From Spirosoma endbachense (GTDB lineage: Bacteria; Bacteroidota; Bacteroidia; Cytophagales; Spirosomataceae), in NCBI RefSeq assembly GCF_010233585.1, contig NZ_CP045997.1, forward strand, positions 2,045,237 to 2,109,236: 64,000 nucleotides of DNA. Reading direction: 5' to 3'. This document shows, piece by piece, positions 33,622 to 41,963 of the stretch. Numbering within the stretch: position 1 is the first letter of the stretch; each line of letters opens with the position of its first letter. Below the pieces are notes generated by a model that was given only the letters and a program-made list of their open reading frames with translations, ran no database searches and was not told where the DNA came from. The position numbers were made by a program, and so were the translations under genes.

Positions 33622-34716
33622 ATGTTTACTCTCAATACTATCCTTCGGCCTCATATCCTGACTATTACGCCTTACTCATCGGCCCGCGACGAGTATACGG
33701 GAAAAGAGGGCGTATTTCTGGATGCAAACGAAAATCCGCTGGGTTCAGCCACGCCACAGGGCGATTACAATCGGTATCCGGACCCGCACCAGTGGGCTAT
33801 CAAACAGAAACTGGCTCCCATAAAGGGCGTTCGACCCAGTCAGATTTTTCTGGGAAATGGCTCCGATGAACCCATCGACCTGCTCGTTCGGGCGACCTGC
33901 ACACCCGGTACAGATTCGATTCTGATTATGCCGCCAACCTATGGGATGTATGAAGTTTCGGCCAATATCAATGACGTTGAGATTATCAAAGTCCCATTGA
34001 CACCCGATTTTCAGGTGGATTTAGATGCCGTGATAGGGTCAATCACCCCAAAGACGAAGCTCATCTGGCTATGTTCACCAAATAATCCGTCGGGTAATCT
34101 ACTCCAGGCCGATGCGATCCGAACAATTCTCGACGTTGCCGACCACTCGCTGGTGATTGTCGACGAAGCCTATATCGACTTTGCCGACACCCCTTCCTGG
34201 ACAAGCGAACTGGACAGCTACCCCAATCTGGTTGTTCTTCAAACGTTCTCAAAAGCATGGGGACTGGCGGCCTTACGATTAGGCATGTGCTTCGGGTCGG
34301 AGGAGTTGATCAGTGTGATGAACAAAATTAAACCGCCTTACAATATATCAGCTCCCACACAGGCGTTGGCGCTCGAAGCCCTTACCCGTGAAGCTGAAAA
34401 GGATAATATGGTTACTAAGATTTTGGCCGAACGAACGATTTTGGCCGAAAATCTGCGTTCTTTGCCATTTGTTGAGGTTATTCACCCATCTGATGCGAAC
34501 TTTTTGCTGGTTCAATTTGATGATGCAAAAGCAACATTCGAGTATCTGATTAACCAGCAGGTCATTGTTCGTGACCGTTCGAAGGTGAAGTTATGTGATG
34601 GTTGCCTGCGTATTTCAGTGGGAACAACTGCCGAAAATGAGCGTCTTTTAGAAACGCTTCGGCGCATGACTACTGAAGATCCGGCCACCAAATCGACATT
34701 AGTATCAAATTCGTAG
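33622..34716 (+). CDS. hisC: histidinol-phosphate aminotransferase
   Basis: 364 residues, fold-type I PLP enzyme. DANENPLGS (34-42), the strongly conserved NYN-like RYPDP, CSPNNPSGN (151-159), IVDEAYIDFA (179-188) and TFSKAWGLAALRLG with Lys211 are all diagnostic for HisC. It converts imidazole-acetol phosphate to histidinol phosphate. It lies 23 bases after the deformylase-like gene and probably remains in the hisG-hisD transcription unit. hisB and hisH/A/F/I are not in the window. Confidence 0.93.
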   Translation: MFTLNTILRPHILTITPYSSARDEYTGKEGVFLDANENPLGSATPQGDYNRYPDPHQWAIKQKLAPIKGVRPSQIFLGNGSDEPIDLLVRATCTPGTDSILIMPPTYGMYEVSANINDVEIIKVPLTPDFQVDLDAVIGSITPKTKLIWLCSPNNPSGNLLQADAIRTILDVADHSLVIVDEAYIDFADTPSWTSELDSYPNLVVLQTFSKAWGLAALRLGMCFGSEELISVMNKIKPPYNISAPTQALALEALTREAEKDNMVTKILAERTILAENLRSLPFVEVIHPSDANFLLVQFDDAKATFEYLINQQVIVRDRSKVKLCDGCLRISVGTTAENERLLETLRRMTTEDPATKSTLVSNS

Positions 34717-34731
34717 CTTGCTATCATTTCT

Positions 34732-35262
34732 ATGAGAAAATCGTTTCTGCTTGTAACACTCGCTCTATTAGGCTGGTTAATGGTGCCAAACCGGGCACAG
34801 GCACAGTATAACAATTGGTCGGTCGGCTTTCGAATCGGCGAGCCTTCGGGCGTTAATGTTCGGAAATACTTTGGCAACAACCATGCGTTCGATCTCAATA
34901 TTGGCACCTATGGCGGCCTGTATGGAACCAAACGCAGCTATCGTTCGGGCGACTACAAGAGCGTTGGGCTAGCCATACAGGGGCATTACCTGTGGCACAC
35001 GGCCCTGAGCAAAAGTGAAAGCATTCGGGCCTATTATGGCTTTGGTGGTCAAATCAACACGCGTCGTTATTACCCACCCCGGCTCAATGGCGAATATGAA
35101 AATGCGCTATCGTTAGGCGGATCAGGTATTGGTGGTCTGGAATTTTTTCCGGCAAGCAAACCGTACTCTTTCTTTCTGGAAACAGGCGTTTACGTCGAAC
35201 TTCTCCAGGCTCCATTTTTCCTGAACCTCAATACGGGTTTGGGTTTGCGGTATAACTTTTAG
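34732..35262 (+). CDS. secreted outer-membrane beta-barrel-like protein
   Basis: 176 residues with a signal peptide (FLLVTLALLGWLMVPNRAQA). The mature part alternates short amphipathic strands with Gly and aromatic residues (NNWSVGFRIGEPSGVNVRKY, FFLETGVYVELL) and ends with Phe (LGLRYNF), the pattern of small outer-membrane barrels. I do not know its cargo or role. It starts 15 bases after hisC, so it may be cotranscribed with the operon. Confidence 0.65.
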   Translation: MRKSFLLVTLALLGWLMVPNRAQAQYNNWSVGFRIGEPSGVNVRKYFGNNHAFDLNIGTYGGLYGTKRSYRSGDYKSVGLAIQGHYLWHTALSKSESIRAYYGFGGQINTRRYYPPRLNGEYENALSLGGSGIGGLEFFPASKPYSFFLETGVYVELLQAPFFLNLNTGLGLRYNF

Positions 35263-35264
35263 AC

Positions 35265-35323
35265 GTTAGGAATCAGGTGTTAGGAGCGGGAAGACCCATC
35301 AGAATTCTCCACACTCCTAACTC
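35265..35323. repeat. intergenic hairpin before the helicase gene
   Basis: GTTAGGAG at 35279-35286 pairs with CTCCTAAC at 35314-35321; an upstream GTTAGGA (35265-35271) could pair instead. The words resemble the intergenic hairpins before hisD and trpS. Confidence 0.4.
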
Positions 35324-35332
35324 TTTGCTCGT

Positions 35333-38300
35333 ATGTTCAAGATTTATAGTTCTTCGGCCGGGTCGGGCAAAACGTACACGCTCACCAAAGAATACCTCAA
35401 GCTGGCCCTACGGCCAAATGAGCAGGACGGGTATTTCCGGCATATTCTGGCAGTAACATTTACGAATGCGGCTGCCAATGAAATGAAGAATCGAATTCTT
35501 GAACGCCTGGCCGACATTGCCGGAGGCAAGGAATTACCGCTGTTGGACGAGTTAGTCATTGAGCTATATGGCGTTCATGCAGCCAGCGAGTCTGCTTTTG
35601 ACATCGCCAAGGCCGATCTTCGTCGAAAAGCAGACTCGGTTTTCAAGACTATTCTGCACCGATACGCCGATTTCAGCGTCACCACTATCGATTCGTTCAC
35701 GCAGCGCGTCGTTATGGCATTTACGGATGAACTAGGCTTCCCCTATTCGTTCGAGGTAGAGTTAGATACCGACGAAGTACTCGAACTAGCCATCGATAAT
35801 CTCATCGAGAAGGCCGGTACCGACGAAATGGACGAGATTACGACCATTTTGAGTGAGTATTATACCCATACCGCTGCCGAGGGCAAAAGCTGGAACCAAC
35901 TTCCTGAGTTGCTGAAAGAGTTTGGCAAAAACCTAACGTCCGACCAGTTCTACGAAGCCGTTAATGCCGCTCAGGAATTATCGCCGGGCGCTTTACGAAA
36001 CATCCGAACCCAGTTACTGAACCACAACCAGGAAGTTGAAACTGCCATTATCGGACACGGGCAACGAGCCTGGAAACTAATTTCCGACGCGGGACTCGAC
36101 GAAACCGACTTCAGTTATGGAGCCAGTGGTGTAGGTGGCTATTTAAAAGCCATCGCCGAAGGCAACGCAAAAAAAGAAGCCGGAATACGCGTCCACAATG
36201 CCCTCAATAATGGCGACTGGTACGGCAAGAAAACGCCGTTGCCTGTTCAGGCTATGATTGATGGTATGGCGGCAGAACTGTGCGACTGCATCGCGCAAAT
36301 CAATACCATACGGGATGCAAACGGTCGGCAGGTAATTCTGTTCGATTGCCTGTTGCCACACCTCCAGAAGCTCGCCCTCCTGAAGCAGATGCGGATTGAG
36401 TTCGATGATCTGTTACGTAAAGATGGGCGGGTACATATTTCAGAGTTCAACAAGAAAATTCTGAGCATTGTCGCATCGGAACCAGTGCCGTTTCTTTACG
36501 AACGGCTTGGCACCAAATACAATCATATTCTGATCGACGAGTTTCAGGATACATCGCGCTTGCAGTTTGCGAACCTTCTGCCATTGATCGAAAATTCCCT
36601 GGGTGCCGAACATTTCAACCTGGCCGTTGGCGATGGGAAACAGGCCATTTATCGCTTCCGGGGTGGCGATATGGATCAAATTGTGGCCCTGCACCGGAAA
36701 GACCTTGAGGGACTCAAACTGGCCCATAATCCAGGCTCGTGGACGGCCGACCGGATCGATATGCTCGATGGGCACTTACAGGATGAAATGCTCGATACGA
36801 ACTGGCGCAGTGCCGAGCCGATTGTTCGATTCAACAATGACTTTTTTGAGTTCACAGCCCGGAAATTCGAACACCAGTACCCAAAACTCGCCGACGTATT
36901 CGACAATGAACAGCAGTTTCACCAGAAAGCCCAGCCAGACGCCCGCAAAGCTGGTCATGTACAGATCGATTTCGTCGCAAAACATGAGGACGATGAGGCC
37001 GACCTTACAGCACTCATGCTCGATCAGACAATCACCCATCTGGAACAGGCGCTGGCAGATGGGTACGGATACGGCGATATTGCCATCCTCTGCCGCAAAA
37101 AAGCACATGCCAAAGCATTAGCCAATGAGCTGAATGCCAGGCGCATTCCGCTCGTCTCAGCGGATTCGCTATCGCTGGAATTCTCGGAGCCGGTCAAATG
37201 GATCGTTACGCTGATGCAGCTGCTTCAGCAACCTGACCAGAAAATGTTGCGCTACGAGCTCCTGTATCTCTTCCATCGGGTTGTTCGGGGTGTTTTTCCG
37301 GACGATGCCCTGACCGAAGAGCTTCAAGGGGTGGCCGAAGGTGATTCACTGGGGGTATATGCCTATCTGACCGCACAGGGGTATCCGCTTGACCCGTATG
37401 TGCTGGGGCAACTTAATCCCTATGAACTGGCCGAGCGATTAACCGCTCAGTTCAATTTATTCAGTCAGGCCGAACACAACCCCTTTTTGTTTCGGTTTCT
37501 GGATGAAGTCCTGACGTTCAATCAGAAGCGAAGCGGGCATCTCAGCGATTTTCTGGTTTACTGGGACAGCGTCCGTCAGAAAGTATCTGTAGAAGGAAAC
37601 GCCCTCAACGCCGTTAGCATCCAGACCATCCACCGTTCCAAAGGACTCGAGTTTCCCGTCGTTATCATTCCGTTTGCCAACTGGAAAGTCGAACCCATCA
37701 ACGACAGCACCATCTGGCTCGACCTGTCGGAAATTCGAACCGACATGCTCACCCACGAAAATGGGTTGGGCAAACTTACACGACTTACATCGGCCCCCGC
37801 CAATACAACCAGCAAGTTGCGTGGAGCCCCCGAATCGATTGCCGCTCAGTACGAAGAAGAACTGACACGTACGTTTCTGGAAAACATGAACCTGCTCTAC
37901 GTAGCGTTCACCCGGCCAACCGACCGGCTTTATATTATCAGCGAGGCCAAAGACTTCAGTAAAGGCCAGCAAAATACCATTAGTCACTGGCTGCACGCTT
38001 TCCTGCGCGATAGTGAAGTTGCCCGTACCTGCGGCTGTGCCTGGCAGGATGGTCAATTGAGTTATGAAATCAGCCTGTGTGCCGATGCTTTCACGCATCA
38101 GAAGGTTGAGGAAGACATTGATGAAATTTTATTGGATGACGTCATTAGCGGCCATCGCGGGCAGGATTTACAACTTCGCCGACAGGCAGAACGCGTCTTC
38201 GATGTAGCTACGTTTGAACGAACGCGCGAACGGGATCGAAAACTCTGTGCCGCTTTGAGCCTGATCAAAGGCCCTGAAAGTATTGATCGAACACTCCGTC

Positions 38301-38677
38301 AGCTCGTCAGTGAAGGGCTGGTTCGCAACGCCGAATGTGCCGATTTAAAACAGGCACTAACCGCCATTATCTCACATTCTTCCTTAGCGCCCCTCTTCGA
38401 CCCGACCCTGCGAATTGATACGGATCGCAGTATTTTGAGCAACAAACGTATTCATGGCGCCCCTCACCGCGTTGTTTATTATCCAGACGGTAGTGTTGTG
38501 CTGGTACAGTATGAATCACTACCCGGACTTTCGTCGGACTCTACCCTCGCCCAAACTCCGAACCCGACGGATTCATTAAAGTATTTTACAAGTTTATACC
38601 GTGACATGGGTTTCCCCGAAGTCGAAGGCCGGTTGGTTTATTTGGCTGATGAACCAACCGTTGTCCGAGTCACTTAA
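35333..38677 (+). CDS. UvrD/RecB-family (AddA-like) DNA helicase-nuclease subunit
   Basis: 1114 residues. SF1 helicase motifs in order: Walker A SSAGSGKTYTLTKEY (6-20), Ia AVTFTNAAANEMK, Walker B and motif II LIDEFQDTSRLQ (near 402), motif III VGDGKQAIYRFRGGD, motif IV DTNWRSAEPIVRFNN, motif V VSIQTIHRSKGLEFPVV, motif VI LLYVAFTRPTDRLYI. The size and N-terminal start fit AddA/RecB-type double-strand-break repair helicases of Bacteroidota. The C-terminal 200 residues should contain a PD-(D/E)xK nuclease, but the corresponding region (HRVVYYPDGSVVLVQYE) lacks the usual D-x-K, so nuclease activity is doubtful. An AddB partner is not adjacent. Confidence 0.85.
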   Translation: MFKIYSSSAGSGKTYTLTKEYLKLALRPNEQDGYFRHILAVTFTNAAANEMKNRILERLADIAGGKELPLLDELVIELYGVHAASESAFDIAKADLRRKADSVFKTILHRYADFSVTTIDSFTQRVVMAFTDELGFPYSFEVELDTDEVLELAIDNLIEKAGTDEMDEITTILSEYYTHTAAEGKSWNQLPELLKEFGKNLTSDQFYEAVNAAQELSPGALRNIRTQLLNHNQEVETAIIGHGQRAWKLISDAGLDETDFSYGASGVGGYLKAIAEGNAKKEAGIRVHNALNNGDWYGKKTPLPVQAMIDGMAAELCDCIAQINTIRDANGRQVILFDCLLPHLQKLALLKQMRIEFDDLLRKDGRVHISEFNKKILSIVASEPVPFLYERLGTKYNHILIDEFQDTSRLQFANLLPLIENSLGAEHFNLAVGDGKQAIYRFRGGDMDQIVALHRKDLEGLKLAHNPGSWTADRIDMLDGHLQDEMLDTNWRSAEPIVRFNNDFFEFTARKFEHQYPKLADVFDNEQQFHQKAQPDARKAGHVQIDFVAKHEDDEADLTALMLDQTITHLEQALADGYGYGDIAILCRKKAHAKALANELNARRIPLVSADSLSLEFSEPVKWIVTLMQLLQQPDQKMLRYELLYLFHRVVRGVFPDDALTEELQGVAEGDSLGVYAYLTAQGYPLDPYVLGQLNPYELAERLTAQFNLFSQAEHNPFLFRFLDEVLTFNQKRSGHLSDFLVYWDSVRQKVSVEGNALNAVSIQTIHRSKGLEFPVVIIPFANWKVEPINDSTIWLDLSEIRTDMLTHENGLGKLTRLTSAPANTTSKLRGAPESIAAQYEEELTRTFLENMNLLYVAFTRPTDRLYIISEAKDFSKGQQNTISHWLHAFLRDSEVARTCGCAWQDGQLSYEISLCADAFTHQKVEEDIDEILLDDVISGHRGQDLQLRRQAERVFDVATFERTRERDRKLCAALSLIKGPESIDRTLRQLVSEGLVRNAECADLKQALTAIISHSSLAPLFDPTLRIDTDRSILSNKRIHGAPHRVVYYPDGSVVLVQYESLPGLSSDSTLAQTPNPTDSLKYFTSLYRDMGFPEVEGRLVYLADEPTVVRVT

Positions 38678-38697
38678 CAGTTTATAGTTTTCCGTTT

Positions 38698-39573
38698 ATG
38701 ATCTATGGTTTTCGGTTGACTCGCTCAACACCCGTTTTATTGGTTTGGCTGTCCCTGCAATCGCTGATTGGCACAGCACAAACGATCAGTCCTCAGCGGC
38801 TTACGGCCCAGTCTTCCGACTCTCCTTATCAACTCAAAAAAGGGCTGGAGATTAGTCTTCTGGGAGCGGGTGTAGCCACCTATGGCGCATCGATACTGCT
38901 TAACCAATCGGTTGATCCACTTACTCCGGACCAGGTAAATGCGTTGAATCGGGAGGAAATCAACGCGTTTGATCGAGGTGCTACAAAACACTGGGACCCA
39001 TCCATCGCTCGTGTCAGTGACCTTACTTTGTACACTAATGTGGCTCTGCCAGTTTTGCTTACGCTTGGCACCAAACCGATGCGTAAGGATATCAAAACTG
39101 TGGGTGTTATGTATCTGGAGACATTGCTACTGGCCAATGGGGTTGAAAGTACCGTCAAAGCCCTTTCGCAGCGACCCCGGCCCTTCGTGTTTAATCCCGA
39201 TGTTCCGATGGAGAACAAACTCACCCGAGATGCCCGACAATCATTTTTCTCAGGACATGCCACCACGGCTTTTGCTACTGCGGTTTTTACAAGCGAGGTG
39301 TTCCGGCATTATTTTCCTGACTCGAAGCTAAAAGCCGTTGTCTGGGTCGGCACACTGGGCCTGGCCAGTGCAACCTGTGTCATGCGCTACGAGAGCGGTC
39401 GGCACTACCAAAGCGATTTGCTGGTGGGGGCCGCCTTTGGATCACTGGTGGGCTGGGGCGTCCCCAAATTACATGAAGTAAAAAACCGGAGCGATTTGGG
39501 CCGTCGGCTCGATATTCAGCCGTGGAGCAGTGGTTCCGCTACAGGTCTCTATGCCCGCCTTCGGCTCCACTAA
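38698..39573 (+). CDS. PAP2-superfamily phosphatase, copy 1
   Basis: 291 residues with an N-terminal signal or membrane segment. The phosphatase motifs are KALSQRPRPF (KxxxxxxRP), FFSGHATTAFA (PSGH-type) and RYESGRHYQSDLLVGA (SRxxxxxHxxxD-type), with hydrophobic helices between them. PAP2 enzymes dephosphorylate lipid phosphates such as undecaprenyl pyrophosphate or phosphatidate at the membrane. It is followed 46 bases later by a paralogue with the same layout and shared ending (PKLHEVK, then IQPW and SGSATG). ATG at 38698 lies inside an intergenic TTTATAGTTTTC-type repeat word, so the exact start is uncertain by a few codons. Confidence 0.82.
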   Translation: MIYGFRLTRSTPVLLVWLSLQSLIGTAQTISPQRLTAQSSDSPYQLKKGLEISLLGAGVATYGASILLNQSVDPLTPDQVNALNREEINAFDRGATKHWDPSIARVSDLTLYTNVALPVLLTLGTKPMRKDIKTVGVMYLETLLLANGVESTVKALSQRPRPFVFNPDVPMENKLTRDARQSFFSGHATTAFATAVFTSEVFRHYFPDSKLKAVVWVGTLGLASATCVMRYESGRHYQSDLLVGAAFGSLVGWGVPKLHEVKNRSDLGRRLDIQPWSSGSATGLYARLRLH

Positions 39574-39619
39574 AGGTTTCGGGTTTATCCGTAAATTTGC
39601 GTCATAAACACCGTTCCCT

Positions 39620-40480
39620 TTGAGAGCTAACCATACTATTTTCTCCTTCCTGTTATTTCTGCAACTGTCGGTTGCGCAGGGGCAGGATACACTTTCTCAA
39701 TCAACCACTCATCATCGGCCGAATCCGTATCGGCTTAGCTGGAAAACAGATGCTACGTTACTGGGGCTGGTAGCAGTTTCCGGTGTATCTTCCCTCCTGC
39801 TTGAACAACAGGTTCAGCCGTTTACGGTAAACGACCTCAGTCGATTTGATCGGAGCCAGGTCAATGCCTTCGACCGAAGCGCCACATACAAATGGTCGCC
39901 GGATGCGTTTCGCGTGAGTGATCAGACCCTGACCGCCAATTTTGTTGCGACTGGTTTGATTGCCGTCCCGACATTATTTCGGGATAAAAACTGGGCAACG
40001 GTGCCAGTGATGTACATCGAAGTACTGGCTTTACCCACGCTGATTCAACAGACCGTTAAAAATATTGTTCTGCGAACGCGCCCGTATGTGTATAATCCCG
40101 ATGCGCCATTAGACCCCAAATTAGCCCCCAATGGCCGCCAATCATTCTTTTCGGGGCACGCTGGCACTGCTTTTGCTTCGGCAGTCTTTGCCTCCGAAAT
40201 GTTTCGGCATTTCTATCCAAATTCAAAACTAAAGCCTGTTGTCTGGGTCATCATGCTTGGCTTAGCGTCAACAACGAGCCTGATGCGGTATGAAGCTGGC
40301 TACCATTTCCCGAGCGACATTTTAGTAGGAGCAGCATTCGGATCATTGGCGGGCTGGTGGATTCCGAAATTACATGAAGTCAAAAAGCAGAAAGGCATTA
40401 GCCAGCGGCTCACGATTCAACCCTGGAACAATGGCTCAGCCACTGGAATCAACGCACGGCTATTGGTGTTTTCGCGGTAG
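39620..40480 (+). CDS. PAP2-superfamily phosphatase, copy 2
   Basis: 286 residues, tandem paralogue of the preceding gene. The motifs are KNIVLRTRPYVYNPDAP, RQSFFSGHAGTAFASAVFAS and MRYEAGYHFPSDILVGAAFG. The start is TTG at 39620, chosen because it opens a good signal peptide (RANHTIFSFLLFLQLSVAQG) with cleavage after QG or nearby; no ATG is available before the mature region. Function as for copy 1; the two may act on different lipid phosphates or be periplasmic versus outer-membrane forms. A GC-neutral, normal codon pattern suggests an old duplication. Confidence 0.8.
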   Translation: MRANHTIFSFLLFLQLSVAQGQDTLSQSTTHHRPNPYRLSWKTDATLLGLVAVSGVSSLLLEQQVQPFTVNDLSRFDRSQVNAFDRSATYKWSPDAFRVSDQTLTANFVATGLIAVPTLFRDKNWATVPVMYIEVLALPTLIQQTVKNIVLRTRPYVYNPDAPLDPKLAPNGRQSFFSGHAGTAFASAVFASEMFRHFYPNSKLKPVVWVIMLGLASTTSLMRYEAGYHFPSDILVGAAFGSLAGWWIPKLHEVKKQKGISQRLTIQPWNNGSATGINARLLVFSR

Positions 40481-40497
40481 CAACCATTTTGTAGGCG

Positions 40498-40800
40498 ATG
40501 AGCACAATCTTCATCAGTATTGGCCTTTTTATCGCCCTGTTGGGGCTTATTATAGGGCGCTTTGAGCGAACAGATTTGCTATCCAATGTTGATAAGGCTG
40601 CCATTATTGATAAAAAGGGTCTGGCCCGCTGGGCTCGCAACTGCCTGTTCGTTTTAGCTACTGTTGCATTAAGCGTCGGTGGTATTTCACAGTTTGTTCC
40701 AACAGAACGTGGTCAGCTTATAGTTTGTATAGCGTTCATTTTATCGTCGCAACTGCTGGTAGTCATTTATCTGGCAGGTCTTCAACGATATACGAAATAA
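40498..40800 (+). CDS. small membrane protein, DUF3784-like
   Basis: 100 residues with three hydrophobic helices: TIFISIGLFIALLGLIIG, CLFVLATVALSVGGISQF and LIVCIAFILSSQLLVVIYLA. A polar loop with DKAAIIDKKGLARWARN between helices one and two recalls the DUF3784 pattern (S-x-x-D-x-x-x-x-D-x-x-G-L), which is the basis of a tentative family call. Function unknown. It sits 17 bases after the second PAP2 gene and 19 before metF, so it is probably cotranscribed. Confidence 0.55.
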   Translation: MSTIFISIGLFIALLGLIIGRFERTDLLSNVDKAAIIDKKGLARWARNCLFVLATVALSVGGISQFVPTERGQLIVCIAFILSSQLLVVIYLAGLQRYTK

Positions 40801-40819
40801 GGGTTAAGCAATTTATTGA

Positions 40820-41779
40820 ATGACTAAAATTACCGATCACATTAAGGCCTCCAATGGCAAACCTATTTTTTCGATTGAAGTAATTCCGCCCATCAAAGGC
40901 GACAATCTGAAAAATCTGCTCGATAACATTGAGCCCCTGATGGAGTTTAAGCCCCCATTCATTGACGTTACCTATCATCGCGAAGAATACATTGAGCGCC
41001 CTTTACCCGATGGAACGATCCAGAAAATCGTAACGCGTAAACGGCCCGGTACGGTTGGTATCTGCTCAGCCATTATGCATCGGTTTGGTGTCGATCCGGT
41101 GCCGCACGTTCTGTGTGGAGGTTTCACACGGGAAGAAACCGAAGATTTCCTGATCGATCTGCATTACCTTGGCATCGACAATGCACTGGTTTTACGGGGC
41201 GATCCGGCCAAGCCTTTTTCGACATTTAAAGCGAAAGAAAACGGCTATACCTACGCCAGCGAACTGGTAGAGCAAGTTGCCAATATGAACCGGGGTATTT
41301 ACCTCCATGAGGAAGATACACCACTGGCTCCCAGCAATTTCTGTATTGGCGTAGCGGCTTATCCCGAAAAACATTTTGAAGCCGCCAACCACGATATTGA
41401 TTTTCACTACCTCAAGTATAAAATCGACAAAGGGGCCGACTACATCGTCACGCAGATGTTTTTCGATAATAAAAAATATTTTGATTTTGTCGAACGCTGT
41501 CGGCAAGAGGGTATTACGGTTCCAATTATACCAGGCCTGAAGCCCATAAGCACCCGAAAACAAATCCAGATCTTACCCAAGATCTTCCATTTGCATCTCC
41601 CTGACGATCTTGTAAAAGCTATTGAGGCCTGTGAAAATGACCAGCAGGCACGGCAGGTAGGTATTGAGTGGAGCATTCAGCAATGCCGCGAACTAATAGC
41701 ACATGAGGCTCCTGTCCTGCATTTTTACACGATGGGAAAAGCGGATAACATCATGAAAATTGCCCGCGAGGTATTTTAA
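40820..41779 (+). CDS. metF: 5,10-methylenetetrahydrofolate reductase
   Basis: 319 residues, normal length for bacterial MetF. Recognised by FSIEVIPPIKGDNLKNLLDN at the N-terminus, the TYHREE strand, GFTREETEDFLIDLHYLGID, NALVLRGDPAKP (FAD-binding and catalytic region), QMFFDNKKYFDFVERCRQEG and PIIPGLKPISTRKQIQILPK. A TIM-barrel flavoprotein that reduces methylene-THF to methyl-THF for methionine synthesis. It has no neighbouring met genes here. The 184 bases after it hold a structured repeat element before the GH32 gene. Confidence 0.93.
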   Translation: MTKITDHIKASNGKPIFSIEVIPPIKGDNLKNLLDNIEPLMEFKPPFIDVTYHREEYIERPLPDGTIQKIVTRKRPGTVGICSAIMHRFGVDPVPHVLCGGFTREETEDFLIDLHYLGIDNALVLRGDPAKPFSTFKAKENGYTYASELVEQVANMNRGIYLHEEDTPLAPSNFCIGVAAYPEKHFEAANHDIDFHYLKYKIDKGADYIVTQMFFDNKKYFDFVERCRQEGITVPIIPGLKPISTRKQIQILPKIFHLHLPDDLVKAIEACENDQQARQVGIEWSIQQCRELIAHEAPVLHFYTMGKADNIMKIAREVF

Positions 41780-41865
41780 CCAAAAAACTCACCAGTTGAT
41801 AAGTTCGTCAGTAATTAGACGAAAAATATCACCAACTTGCCGAGTTAGTACACCAAATTACTTCG

Positions 41866-41941
41866 GTGTCTTTGCTTCGAGTCGTGTCACAGTTTCCACT
41901 GGTGGCTGCACGAACCGAGGCACGGCTCGAAGTAAAAACAC
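41866..41941. repeat. structured intergenic element before the GH32 gene (copy 2 of the CACGG-TCGAAG family)
   Basis: CTTCGAGTCGTG (41875-41886) pairs fully with CACGGCTCGAAG (41921-41932, one G-U), and GTGT 41866-41869 can pair with ACAC 41938-41941. The loop holds CACAGTTTCCACTGG. Shared words with 15770-15868 indicate a dispersed family. It could terminate metF or regulate the GH32 gene 23 bases downstream. Confidence 0.5.
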
Positions 41942-41963
41942 TACTTATTGACTTAAACTATTT

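Noticed and set aside
37457..38098. 213-residue frame antisense to the helicase gene
   Set aside because: Fully inside a conserved gene on the other strand and without recognisable domains.
40498..40800. toxin-like small membrane protein
   Set aside because: The helix pattern fits a DUF3784-like protein better and no antitoxin partner is adjacent.
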